Source of the DNA: Streptomyces sp. AP-93
GTDB lineage: Bacteria; Actinomycetota; Actinomycetes; Streptomycetales; Streptomycetaceae
Assembly: GCF_022808175.1 (NCBI RefSeq)
Contig: NZ_JALGBX010000019.1
Location: 1 to 64,000, forward strand
Direction: 5' to 3'
DNA: 64,000 nucleotides
Position numbers and translations under genes: made by a program. This document shows positions 1-7,488 of this stretch, piece by piece (position 1 is the stretch's first letter; each line of letters begins with the position of its first letter). Under the pieces are notes generated by a model. That model ran no database searches, had not been told where the DNA came from, and saw nothing but the letters and a program-made list of their open reading frames with translations.

Positions 1-178
1 CCGATCAACCAGTCAAGCGGTCACTAACCGCCTACGATCACTGACCGCAACGACACCCCTTGGACTCATTCATCTAGGACACCACGCGGATCCGCCCCCG
101 TCCGGAGGCATCGCGCGGCCGCCTGCCCCGGGCGTACGTTGGAAGCAGAGTCCATCAGGGGGGCTCCAAGGGGTCGCC
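1..178. other. Intergenic, left edge
   Basis: No coding sequence is supported here. The last bases before the first gene carry an AGGGG ribosome binding site at about 169-173, eight or nine bases ahead of the ATG. I see no clear -35/-10 pair. Confidence 0.5.
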
Positions 179-628
179 ATGTCCGCGATCAGCAACAGCA
201 TCGACATAGACCGCAGTCCCGAGGACGTCTACTCGTACATCACGGACCCCACGCACCTGCCGGAGTGGCAGGACAGTGCCGTGTCGGCCGTGCCGATCGG
301 CGATCTTCCCGTCCACGTCGGTTCGAAAGTTCTTGTCACCCGGCAGATCGGCCGTCGTGCGATCCCCACGACCATGGAGGTCGTGGAAATGGATCCGCCG
401 AGGAGCTGGCACTTCCACGGCGTCGACGGGCCGGTCCGGCCGGACGTGCGGGGCCGCATCGAACCCCTCGACGGCGGCACCCGCTCGCGCGTGACCATCG
501 CCGTGGACTTCGAGGGCCACGGCCTGGGCAGGGCGCTCGTCCCGCTCGCGGTCAAGCCCATGATCCGCAAGGAGATGCCGCGGAGCGAGGAGAAGCTCAA
601 GCACCTGCTGGAGCACTCCGCGGCCTGA
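179..628 (+). CDS. SRPBCC family protein (polyketide cyclase/START-like fold)
   Basis: A 149-residue protein beginning ISNSIDIDRSPEDVYSYITD, the usual first strand and helix of the SRPBCC (Bet v 1-like) fold, with the conserved LPEWQ after it and a C-terminal amphipathic helix ending KLKHLLEHSA. Family members bind hydrophobic ligands or act as small cyclases; the substrate cannot be read from sequence. There is no signal peptide, so it is expected in the cytosol. It stands alone: an 11-bp hairpin separates it from the next gene. The ATG at 179 has an AGGGG upstream. The family call is firm and the role is unknown. Confidence 0.85.
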   Translation: MSAISNSIDIDRSPEDVYSYITDPTHLPEWQDSAVSAVPIGDLPVHVGSKVLVTRQIGRRAIPTTMEVVEMDPPRSWHFHGVDGPVRPDVRGRIEPLDGGTRSRVTIAVDFEGHGLGRALVPLAVKPMIRKEMPRSEEKLKHLLEHSAA

Positions 629-672
629 GTTCCGCGGGGACGCCCCGGGAAAAACCGGATGCTCCGGGACAT

Positions 673-699
673 GCGGTGCGCCCACACTGGGCGCACCGC
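673..699 (+). terminator. Hairpin terminator after the SRPBCC gene
   Basis: An 11-bp perfect stem GCGGTGCGCCC / GGGCGCACCGC with a 5-base loop ACACT. There is no U-tract, as is common for Streptomyces terminators. Confidence 0.6.
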
Positions 700-749
700 G
701 CACCGCGTATCCGTACCCGGACCCGTACTCCCTAAGGACATCCCCACCC

Positions 750-1811
750 GTGCAGGCTGCCGTCACCGTCACCCCCGCCCAGCTTCCCGAACTGCTCCTC
801 GGGCTCGCCACCGTGCGGCCCGTGTTCCTCTGGGGGGCGCCCGGCATCGGCAAGTCCTCGCTCGTGCGGAAGTTCGCCGACTCGCTGGGACTGGAGTGCG
901 TGAGCCTGCTCGGTACGCAGCTCGCGCCCGAGGACCTGATCGGGGTACCGCAGATCCGTGACGGGCGTTCCGTGTTCTGCCCGCCCGAGGCCATCGCCCG
1001 CGACGAGCCGTACTGCCTGTTCCTCGACGAGCTCAACGCCGCGAGCCCGGACGTGCAGAAGGCCTTCTACTCCCTGATCCTCGACCGGCGGATCGGCTCC
1101 TACGAGCTGCCCGCGGGCTCCATCGTCATCGGCGCGGGCAACCGGGCCACCGACAACGCCCTGGCCCGCCCCATCGCCTCCGCGCTCGTCAACCGGCTCA
1201 CCCACGTCCACCTGAACGCCTCCGCCGGGGACTGGCTGGTCTGGGCCGGCGAGCACGGTGTCCACCCGTGGGTCACCGACTACCTCACCGACCGGCCCGA
1301 CCACCTGTGGTCGCAGCCGCCCAAGACGGAGGAGCCCTTCTCCACGCCGCGCTCCTGGCACATGCTCTCGGACGCCCTGCACTCCTTCGGCGCCGGGCTG
1401 GACGAGACGACCCTCAAGGTGATCGCGCACGGCACCCTCACCCCGGCGCATGCCGTCTCCTTCTGCGGCTACGCGAAGATCGTCCGCCACTCCTTCGGCA
1501 TCGAGGCGATCATGAAGGGCGACGCGAACTGGCCCACCCGCCTCGCCGACCGCGACCTGCTCTACTACCTGGCCGACGCCTTCCGGGGCCGACTGGTCAA
1601 GGAGCTGCCCGAACGGCGCGAACACGTCTCGCCCGCCGTCCGGCAGACCGCGTACCGGGCCAAGTCCCTCCTCGTCCAGCTCGCCGAGATCTCCGTCGAG
1701 GTCGCCCAGACCGTCATCGCCGACGACGCCGACGGCCTGCCCGTGCTGCCCGCCTGGTTCCTCGTCGAGGCGGCCCGCGACATGCCGCGCCTGGTCGAGG
1801 CCCGCCGGTGA
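750..1811 (+). CDS. MoxR-type AAA+ ATPase
   Basis: A 353-residue AAA+ ATPase. Walker A is GAPGIGKSS at residues 29-37 and Walker B is CLFLDELNAA near residues 90-99, followed by a sensor-1 type GAGNRATDN segment. MoxR proteins act as chaperone-like ATPases, usually paired with a von Willebrand A partner. The partner follows directly: the TGA at 1809-1811 overlaps the GTG at 1808, so translation is coupled. The start is a GTG at 750 after a GC-rich leader with no obvious Shine-Dalgarno sequence. No signal peptide or membrane segment is seen, and the target complex is unknown. Confidence 0.9.
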   Translation: MQAAVTVTPAQLPELLLGLATVRPVFLWGAPGIGKSSLVRKFADSLGLECVSLLGTQLAPEDLIGVPQIRDGRSVFCPPEAIARDEPYCLFLDELNAASPDVQKAFYSLILDRRIGSYELPAGSIVIGAGNRATDNALARPIASALVNRLTHVHLNASAGDWLVWAGEHGVHPWVTDYLTDRPDHLWSQPPKTEEPFSTPRSWHMLSDALHSFGAGLDETTLKVIAHGTLTPAHAVSFCGYAKIVRHSFGIEAIMKGDANWPTRLADRDLLYYLADAFRGRLVKELPERREHVSPAVRQTAYRAKSLLVQLAEISVEVAQTVIADDADGLPVLPAWFLVEAARDMPRLVEARR

Positions 1812-3640
1812 CCCGCACCGCCCGCACCACCCGCACCGCCCGCAAGAAGAGCGGCAACGCCAAGCCCGACCCGGCCGACCAGGCCTTCGCCGAGGGCCTC
1901 GCCCTGGTCAAGCGGAACCCCGCCCTCGCCGCCGTCTCCGCCGGCATCTGCCGCCAGGCCAAGTGCGCGGACACCCCCGCCGGGGGACTGGCCGCCGTGG
2001 ACTCGAACGGCACCGTCCACGTCCACCCCACCCGGCGCGCCACGCCCGAGGCATGGGCCTGGACCCTCTCCCATGCCCTGCTCCACCTCGGCTTCGGACA
2101 CGTCCCCGCGGCCAAGGACGAGCACCGGCCCCAGCCGGACCGCTTCGACCTGGCCGCCCGCTGCGCCGTCGTCAACCGCTTCCTGGCGAGCTTCGCGCCG
2201 GGCTGGATCCCGGACCACCTGCCCGCCGAACACCCCGGCGGCGACGAGGACCTGCTCGCCGCCCGCTGGCGCCGCGACGGCGTCCCCGCCACCCACGAGC
2301 ACTGCGGCACCGCCGGGGAACACCCCGACCAGGTCCTGGTGCCCTGGCGGGCGTGGACCACCGCCGTCCCCGACTGGGAGACCGCCTTCGCGCACGCCCT
2401 GACCCGCAGCGTCTCGGCGGCCATGGACGTGGCCGGCGGTCGCCGCGACCGGGTCACCGGGGAGCACGTGCGGCTCCACCCGTGGGACCGGGCCCTGAAC
2501 TGGTTCGTCTCCTCCTACCCGCTGCTCGGCGGCCTCGCCGCGGGCCTGAGGATCGTCGCCGACGCCGAACTGGCCCGTGCCCAGGGCATCGACATCGCCG
2601 CCGTCAGCGCGAGCGCCGGGGAGATCTACATCAACCCGCTGCGCAGCTTCGCCGACGGGGAATGGCGGTTCATCCTGGCCCACGAGATGCTGCACGCCGC
2701 CCTGCGCCACGGGGAGCGCCGCGGCGCCCGCGACCCGTACCTGCACAACGTGGCCGCCGACTACGTGGTCAACGGCTGGCTCGTGGAGATGGACGTCGGC
2801 GAGATGCCCGAGGGACTGCTCTACGACCCGGCGCTGGGTGACCTCTCCGTCGAGGAGGTCTACGACCGGATCACCACCGACCTGCGCCGCATGCGCCGCC
2901 TCGCCACCCTGCGCGGCAAGGGCCGCGGGGACATCCTGGGCGAGCCGCTGCCCCACCCGGCGAGCTGCCCGTACACGGACCTGGACGACTTCTACCGGCG
3001 CGGCCTCGTCCAGGGCTTCGACCTGCACGCGTACGGGGAACGCGGCCTGCTGCCCGCCGGGCTGATCCAGGAGATCCGGGCGCTGGCTCACCCTCCCGTG
3101 CCCTGGGACGCGGCGCTCGCCCGCTGGTTCGACGCGTACGTGCCGCGGCCCGTCGCCGTACGGTCCTACGCCCGCCCGGCCCGCCGCCAGGCCTCCACCC
3201 CGGACATCCCGCGCGCGGGCCGGCACTTCCCGCCCGAGGAGGTGGCCCGCTGCACCTTCGGGGTGGTGCTGGACACCTCGGGGTCGATGAACGCCGCCCT
3301 GCTCGGCAAGGCGCTCGGCGCCATCGCCTCGTACGCGGAAGCCCGCGACGTACCGGCGGCCCGCGTCGTGTTCTGCGACGCGGCGCCGCACGACGCGGGC
3401 TATCTGCCACCGACCGAGATCGCCGGGAGGGTGCGGGTGCGCGGCCGGGGCGGCACGGTCCTGCAACCGGGCATCGACCTGCTGCACCGGGCGGAGGACT
3501 TCCCGCCCGGCGCCCCGGTCCTCGTGATCACGGACGGCGGGTGCGACACCCTGCGGATCCGGCGCGAGCACGCCTATCTGATCCCGCAGGGTGCCTCCCT
3601 GCCGTTCACGCCCCGAGGGCCGGTCTTCCGACTGACCTGA
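1808..3640 (+). CDS. Putative metallopeptidase / VWA-like domain protein
   Basis: A 610-residue protein in the reading frame opened by the GTG at 1808, which overlaps the stop of the MoxR gene. It combines an HExxH zinc-peptidase motif (H292 E M L H296, in FILAHEMLH) with a C-terminal VWA-like domain whose metal-binding DxSxS is D489 T S G S. This order (putative metallopeptidase then VWA-like) matches the DUF2201/VWA-like family that accompanies MoxR ATPases. The N-terminal segment is Arg/Thr rich (TRTARTTRTARKK). The pair probably forms an ATP-driven metal-insertion or remodelling machine; the client is not evident. It converges on hrdB with only four bases between stops. Confidence 0.85.
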   Translation: MTRTARTTRTARKKSGNAKPDPADQAFAEGLALVKRNPALAAVSAGICRQAKCADTPAGGLAAVDSNGTVHVHPTRRATPEAWAWTLSHALLHLGFGHVPAAKDEHRPQPDRFDLAARCAVVNRFLASFAPGWIPDHLPAEHPGGDEDLLAARWRRDGVPATHEHCGTAGEHPDQVLVPWRAWTTAVPDWETAFAHALTRSVSAAMDVAGGRRDRVTGEHVRLHPWDRALNWFVSSYPLLGGLAAGLRIVADAELARAQGIDIAAVSASAGEIYINPLRSFADGEWRFILAHEMLHAALRHGERRGARDPYLHNVAADYVVNGWLVEMDVGEMPEGLLYDPALGDLSVEEVYDRITTDLRRMRRLATLRGKGRGDILGEPLPHPASCPYTDLDDFYRRGLVQGFDLHAYGERGLLPAGLIQEIRALAHPPVPWDAALARWFDAYVPRPVAVRSYARPARRQASTPDIPRAGRHFPPEEVARCTFGVVLDTSGSMNAALLGKALGAIASYAEARDVPAARVVFCDAAPHDAGYLPPTEIAGRVRVRGRGGTVLQPGIDLLHRAEDFPPGAPVLVITDGGCDTLRIRREHAYLIPQGASLPFTPRGPVFRLT

Positions 3641-3644
3641 CGGT

Positions 3645-5216
3645 TTAGTCGAGGTAGTCGCGCAGCACCTGCGAGCGCGACGGGTGGCGGAGCTTCGACA
3701 TGGTCTTCGACTCGATCTGGCGGATGCGCTCACGGGTGACCCCGTACACGCGGCCGATCTCGTCGAGGGTCTTCGGCTGGCCGTCGTTGAGGCCGTAGCG
3801 CATGGAGACCACGCCCGCCTCGCGCTCCGAGAGCGTGCCCAGGATGGACTGGAGCTGCTCCTGGAGGAAGGTGAAGGAGACCGCGTCGGCCGGCACGACC
3901 GCCTCGGAGTCCTCGATGAGGTCACCGAACTCGCTGTCGCCCTCCTCACCCAGCGGGGTGTGCAGGGAGATCGGCTCGCGGCCGTACTTCTGGACCTCGA
4001 TGACCTTCTCGGGGGTCATGTCGAGTTCCTTGCCCAGCTCCTCCGGAGTGGGCTCCCGGCCGAGGTCCTGGAGCATCTGGCGCTGGACGCGGGCCAGCTT
4101 GTTGATGATCTCGACCATGTGGACGGGGATGCGGATGGTGCGCGACTGGTCGGCCATGGCACGCGTGATCGCCTGCCGGATCCACCAGGTCGCGTACGTG
4201 GAGAACTTGAAGCCCTTGGTGTAGTCGAACTTCTCCACGGCGCGGATCAGACCGACGTTGCCCTCCTGGATCAGGTCCAGGAAGAGCATGCCGCGGCCGG
4301 TGTAGCGCTTGGCGAGGGAGACCACGAGGCGGAGGTTGGCCTCCAGCAGGTGGTTCTTGGCCCGGCGGCCGTCCTCGACGAGGATCTCCAGCTCGCGCTT
4401 GAACGCGGGCTTGTGGTCCTCCTCCTCTTCGAGCTTGTACTCGGAGAAGAGGCCGGCCTCGATGCGCTTGGCGAGCTCCACCTCCTGCTCGGCGTTGAGC
4501 AGCGGCACCTTGCCGATGAGCTTGAGGTAGTCCTTGACGGGGTCGGCGGTGGCGCCGGCGACCATGACGGTCTGGGCCGGGGCGTCGTCCTCGTCGTCGT
4601 CGGACAGGACGAAGCCGGCGCTGCCGCCCGTCTTGGGCGTCTCCTTCTCGTCGCCCTCGTCCAGGTCCTCGGCCGCCCAGTCCTCGCCCTCGGCCACGGG
4701 GGCGTCGCCCTCGTCGCCGTCCTTGGCGGTCTTCTTCGTGGCGGCCGTCTTCTTCACGGCGGTCTTCTTCACGGCGGTCTTCTTGACCGTCCGCTTCTTC
4801 GGCGCGGCGGCGGCCTCGGCCGCCACCTCCTCCTCGGTGCCGGAGGCCGACGGGTCGGATATCGCCGCGGCGGGGGTGGTGGCAGCCGTCTTGCGCGCAC
4901 CGATGAGGCGCGGCGGGGCGGCGGCCTTCTTGGCGACGCGCGCCGGGGCGGCGGCCGCCTTGCGCGGCTTCTTGGCGGCAGCCTTCGTGGCGGGTGCGGC
5001 GCTGACGTGCAGCGCGACACCCTCCTCGTCCAGGACCTGGTTCAGGCTGCGCAGGACCCGCTTCCACTGGTCCACCGGGATGCGGCCGGCCTCGAAGGCC
5101 TGGCGCACGTCATCACCGTTGATGTGACCCTGCTCGCGGCCACGCTCGACAAGCGCGACCAGGGCCTCGGATTCGGCGATCTCCGTGGGGAACGTACGGG
5201 ACGGGCTGAGCGACAC
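3645..5216 (-). CDS. hrdB: RNA polymerase principal sigma factor HrdB (RpoD family)
   Basis: A 523-residue primary sigma-70. The N-terminal third is an Ala/Lys-rich segment with KKTAV repeats, typical of actinobacterial HrdB, followed by an acidic stretch, region 1.2 (DYLKLIGKVPLLNAEQEVELAKRI), region 2 (RLVVSLAKRYTGRGM, then the -10-reading YATWWIRQAITRA) and region 4.2 (VTRERIRQIESKTMSKLRHP), ending RDYLD. It directs core RNA polymerase to vegetative promoters. I chose the GTG at 5216 because it has GAGAGG six bases upstream and gives the N-terminus VSLSPSRTFPTEIAES, like other HrdB proteins; a longer in-frame ORF begins at 5312. It is monocistronic. Confidence 0.95.
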   Translation of the reverse strand: MSLSPSRTFPTEIAESEALVALVERGREQGHINGDDVRQAFEAGRIPVDQWKRVLRSLNQVLDEEGVALHVSAAPATKAAAKKPRKAAAAPARVAKKAAAPPRLIGARKTAATTPAAAISDPSASGTEEEVAAEAAAAPKKRTVKKTAVKKTAVKKTAATKKTAKDGDEGDAPVAEGEDWAAEDLDEGDEKETPKTGGSAGFVLSDDDEDDAPAQTVMVAGATADPVKDYLKLIGKVPLLNAEQEVELAKRIEAGLFSEYKLEEEEDHKPAFKRELEILVEDGRRAKNHLLEANLRLVVSLAKRYTGRGMLFLDLIQEGNVGLIRAVEKFDYTKGFKFSTYATWWIRQAITRAMADQSRTIRIPVHMVEIINKLARVQRQMLQDLGREPTPEELGKELDMTPEKVIEVQKYGREPISLHTPLGEEGDSEFGDLIEDSEAVVPADAVSFTFLQEQLQSILGTLSEREAGVVSMRYGLNDGQPKTLDEIGRVYGVTRERIRQIESKTMSKLRHPSRSQVLRDYLD

Positions 5217-5276
5217 AAGGAGCCTCTCGTTGCGAACAGATAAGGGGTGGCGGGACATCATCGCGCGAACTCGGGA

Positions 5277-5303
5277 AACAGACCCGAGGGGGGTCTGTAT
5301 TCC
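5277..5303 (-). promoter_or_regulatory. Possible SigR-type promoter of hrdB
   Basis: On the minus strand GGAAT (5303-5299) is followed 19 bases later by GTT (5279-5277), about 60 bases ahead of the hrdB start. This resembles the oxidative-stress SigR consensus GGAAT-N18-GTT, and a SigR-dependent hrdB promoter is known in Streptomyces coelicolor. The spacer holds an inverted repeat ACAGACCC/GGGTCTGT, so an alternative reading is a hairpin. The spacing is one base longer than consensus. Confidence 0.4.
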
Positions 5304-5429
5304 GGGCCGCACGAGGACACCTGTCGGTTCATCGCATGCCCGAGTAGATTCGTTACGCGCTGAATTGAGTGACCTGCGCCACGCTGTGACCGGGGAACCG
5401 GTCGCGGGTGGTCGCGTCCGCCCGTTTTG

Positions 5430-6191
5430 TCAGCCCGTTTTGCGGGCCTCGATGAGAAAACGGGCGGTGTGTGCGACGAACGGGCCTTCGTGCTCGATCT
5501 GTTCGTGCAGCTCGCGCAACCGGTCCCGATGCTGCCCGACCGTGAAGCCCGGCACCATCCAGATCACCTTCCGTAGAAAGTAGATCACGGCTCCGATGTC
5601 GTGGAACTCCGTCCGCAGTCGCTCGGAGCGCAGATCGACCACCTCCAGCCCCGCCTTCGTGGCCTCGGCGACCGCGTCGTCGGGGTGCCGGGCCCGCCGG
5701 ACCTCCTGCGGCTGCGGTCCCAGGAAGTACTCCACGAGCTCGAAAACGCTCGCCGGGCCGACCTGCTGGGAGAGGTACGTGCCACCGGGCTTCAGCACCC
5801 GCGCGATCTCCTCCCACCAGATCGTGACCGGATGCCGGCTGGCGACGAACTCGAAGGACTCGTCGCCGAACGGCAGCGGCGGCTCGTCGGAGTCCACGAC
5901 CACCACCGCGCCGAGCGGGTTCAGGAGCCTTGTCGCCCTGTCGACGTTCGGCGGCCACGACTCGGTGGCCACCGTCAGCCGGGGCAGGGGCCCGGCTCCG
6001 GCGAGCACCTCCCCGCCGCCGGTCTGGATGTCCAGGGCGGAGCCGGCCTGCGCCAGGCGTCGCGCCAGGAGGCCCTGGTAGCCCCAGGAGGGGCGTTGTT
6101 CGGTGGCGCGGCCGTCGAGCCAGGAGAAGTCCCAGCCGTCCACGGAGACGGACTCCGCTTCCGCGACGAGATGGTCGAAAGTGCGCGTCAT
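5430..6191 (-). CDS. Class I SAM-dependent methyltransferase
   Basis: A 253-residue protein with a degenerate motif I (ALDIQTGGGEVLAG), then VVVDSDEPPLPFGDESFEFV, which carries motif II/III features, and EIARVLKPGGTYLSQQVG, the usual motif around strand 5. This is the methyltransferase-11/25 type fold; the acceptor is unknown. I prefer the ATG at 6191 over an in-frame ATG at 6227 because it gives the compact N-terminus MTRTFDHLVAEAES. It diverges from folD, the region between holding the folD riboswitch, and its 3' end points at the hrdB promoter region. Confidence 0.8.
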   Translation of the reverse strand: MTRTFDHLVAEAESVSVDGWDFSWLDGRATEQRPSWGYQGLLARRLAQAGSALDIQTGGGEVLAGAGPLPRLTVATESWPPNVDRATRLLNPLGAVVVVDSDEPPLPFGDESFEFVASRHPVTIWWEEIARVLKPGGTYLSQQVGPASVFELVEYFLGPQPQEVRRARHPDDAVAEATKAGLEVVDLRSERLRTEFHDIGAVIYFLRKVIWMVPGFTVGQHRDRLRELHEQIEHEGPFVAHTARFLIEARKTG

Positions 6192-6273
6192 GTCTCGATC
6201 GTCCCAGGTCCGGCCCCGGTCATCCACCGGATTGCGGGGCCGGGGCCCACGCCGGGCCTCCCCGGCGTTCGCC

Positions 6274-6279
6274 TACACT
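6274..6279 (+). promoter_or_regulatory. Putative -10 box for folD
   Basis: TACACT lies about 10 bases ahead of the predicted 5' end of the riboswitch, the right place for a vegetative -10. No convincing -35 hexamer is visible. Confidence 0.4.
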
Positions 6280-6284
6280 GGGCG

Positions 6285-6378
6285 GCGGGCCGTGACTGGC
6301 GTTCGGGTGGATCACCACCGGGGAGCGGCCCGGCGTACTCCCGTGTCCCGTACGCCGACTGCCGCGCGCCTGGGCGAA
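6285..6378 (+). ncRNA. ZTP riboswitch (pfl motif) upstream of folD
   Basis: The stretch contains the conserved pfl landmarks in order: CGTGACTGGCG at 6291, GGTGGA followed by TCACCACCGGGGAGCG near 6307-6326, a variable linker, and the 3' pseudoknot element GCGCCTGGGCGAAC near 6364. This motif senses ZMP/ZTP, which builds up when 10-formyl-tetrahydrofolate is short, and typically turns on folate one-carbon genes. It lies about 33 bases ahead of the folD start, leaving room for its 3' arm to control access to the AGGAG at 6401. Confidence 0.88.
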
Positions 6379-6410
6379 CCGCGATCCCGCAGCGACGCTC
6401 AGGAGCCCCG

Positions 6411-7364
6411 ATGACAACTCAGACGACTGCACCGACCGTTTCCGCCACCCCGGCCGTCCCCGCCGCCCAGGCCGCCCCCGGAGCCCCCGGCGACCAGCCG
6501 GAGCGGACCGCCGTGCTGATGGACGGCACCGCCCTCGCCCGCCGCATCTCGGAGCGGACCGCCGAGTACGCCGCGAAGATCACCGAGCGCACCGGCACCG
6601 CGCCCTGTCTGGCGACCGTGCTCGTCGGCGAGGACCCTGCTTCCGTCACCTACGTCCGCATGAAGCAGAACCGCTGCGCCAAGGCCGGGATCACCTCCCG
6701 CCACGTGGAGCTGCCGGCCAGGGCGACCACCGAGGAGCTCGTCGCCACCCTGACCGCGCTCTCCGAGGACCCGGAGATCAGCGGCATCCTGCTCCAGCAC
6801 CCCGTCCCGCACCACATCGACGAGCGCGCCGCCTTTGAGGCGATCGCCCCGGGCAAGGACGTCGACGGGGTCACCATGCACTCCTTCGCCGCCATGGGCT
6901 TCGGACTGCCGGGCTTCGTCTCCTGCACCCCCGGCGGCATCATGCGCCTGCTGGAGGCCTACGACGTGGACCTGACCGGCAAGCACACCGTGGTCGTCGG
7001 CCGCAGCGCGATCCTGGGCAAGCCCGCCGGGATGCTGCTGCTGGAGCAGAACGCCACCGTCACCTACTGCCACTCCCGCACCGTGGACCTGCCGTCCATC
7101 GTCCGCCAGGCGGACGTCCTGGTCGCCGCCGTCGGCAAGGCCGAGTTCATCCGCGGCGAGGACATCAAGCCGGGCGCCGTGGTCCTGGACGCCGGCTACA
7201 ACGAGGGCAACGTCGGCGACGTCCACTTCGAGTCGGCCGCCGCCCGCGCCTCGCTGATCACCCCGGTACCGGGCGGCGTCGGCCCGATGACCATCGCCGT
7301 GCTGCTGGAGCAGACCGTCCAGGCCGCCGCCGCGCAGGCCGGCCTGGCCCTCGCGGACCTCTGA
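6411..7364 (+). CDS. folD: Bifunctional methylenetetrahydrofolate dehydrogenase/cyclohydrolase FolD
   Basis: A 317-residue FolD, converting 5,10-methylene-THF to 10-formyl-THF with NADP. Visible signatures are YVRMKQNRCAKAGI (catalytic Lys and Tyr region), GILLQHPVPHHID, PGKDVDGV, the NAD(P)-binding VVVGRSAILGKPAGMLLLEQNATVTYCHSRT and the C-terminal TPVPGGVGPMTIAVLLEQT. An Ala/Pro-rich extension of about 35 residues precedes the catalytic domain. The start at 6411 has AGGAG five bases upstream, and an in-frame extension to 5601 is spurious because it runs through the riboswitch. Control by ZTP is predicted from the leader. After DVDG the sequence VTMHSFAAMGFG departs from the common FHPxN segment. 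Confidence 0.95.
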   Translation: MTTQTTAPTVSATPAVPAAQAAPGAPGDQPERTAVLMDGTALARRISERTAEYAAKITERTGTAPCLATVLVGEDPASVTYVRMKQNRCAKAGITSRHVELPARATTEELVATLTALSEDPEISGILLQHPVPHHIDERAAFEAIAPGKDVDGVTMHSFAAMGFGLPGFVSCTPGGIMRLLEAYDVDLTGKHTVVVGRSAILGKPAGMLLLEQNATVTYCHSRTVDLPSIVRQADVLVAAVGKAEFIRGEDIKPGAVVLDAGYNEGNVGDVHFESAAARASLITPVPGGVGPMTIAVLLEQTVQAAAAQAGLALADL

Positions 7365-7391
7365 CCCGCGCCGGCACCGATCCCGTACGAC

Positions 7392-7430
7392 GAACGCCCC
7401 GGGCCCTTCGGTCCGGGGCGTTCCGTTTCC
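7392..7430 (+). terminator. Terminator after folD
   Basis: GAACGCCCCGG (7392-7402) pairs perfectly with CCGGGGCGTTC (7413-7423), followed by CGTTTCC. A strong hairpin just past the folD stop. Confidence 0.75.
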
Positions 7431-7488
7431 CCCGGTAACGGGCCGAAAGGACGATCCGGGGCCGGCGCGGGAGGGCTCCACTGAATAT

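Noticed and set aside
1268..1807. N-terminal extension of the VWA/metallopeptidase ORF
   Set aside because: This part overlaps the MoxR gene in another frame and is Arg/Pro-rich; the GTG at 1808 is the natural coupled start.
3684..5243. 519-codon plus-strand frame opposite hrdB
   Set aside because: Repetitive Leu/Gly/Val composition complementary to the KKTAV repeats of HrdB; no domain.
5601..6410. N-terminal extension of the folD ORF
   Set aside because: It crosses the riboswitch and overlaps a methyltransferase gene on the other strand; AGGAG sets the start at 6411.
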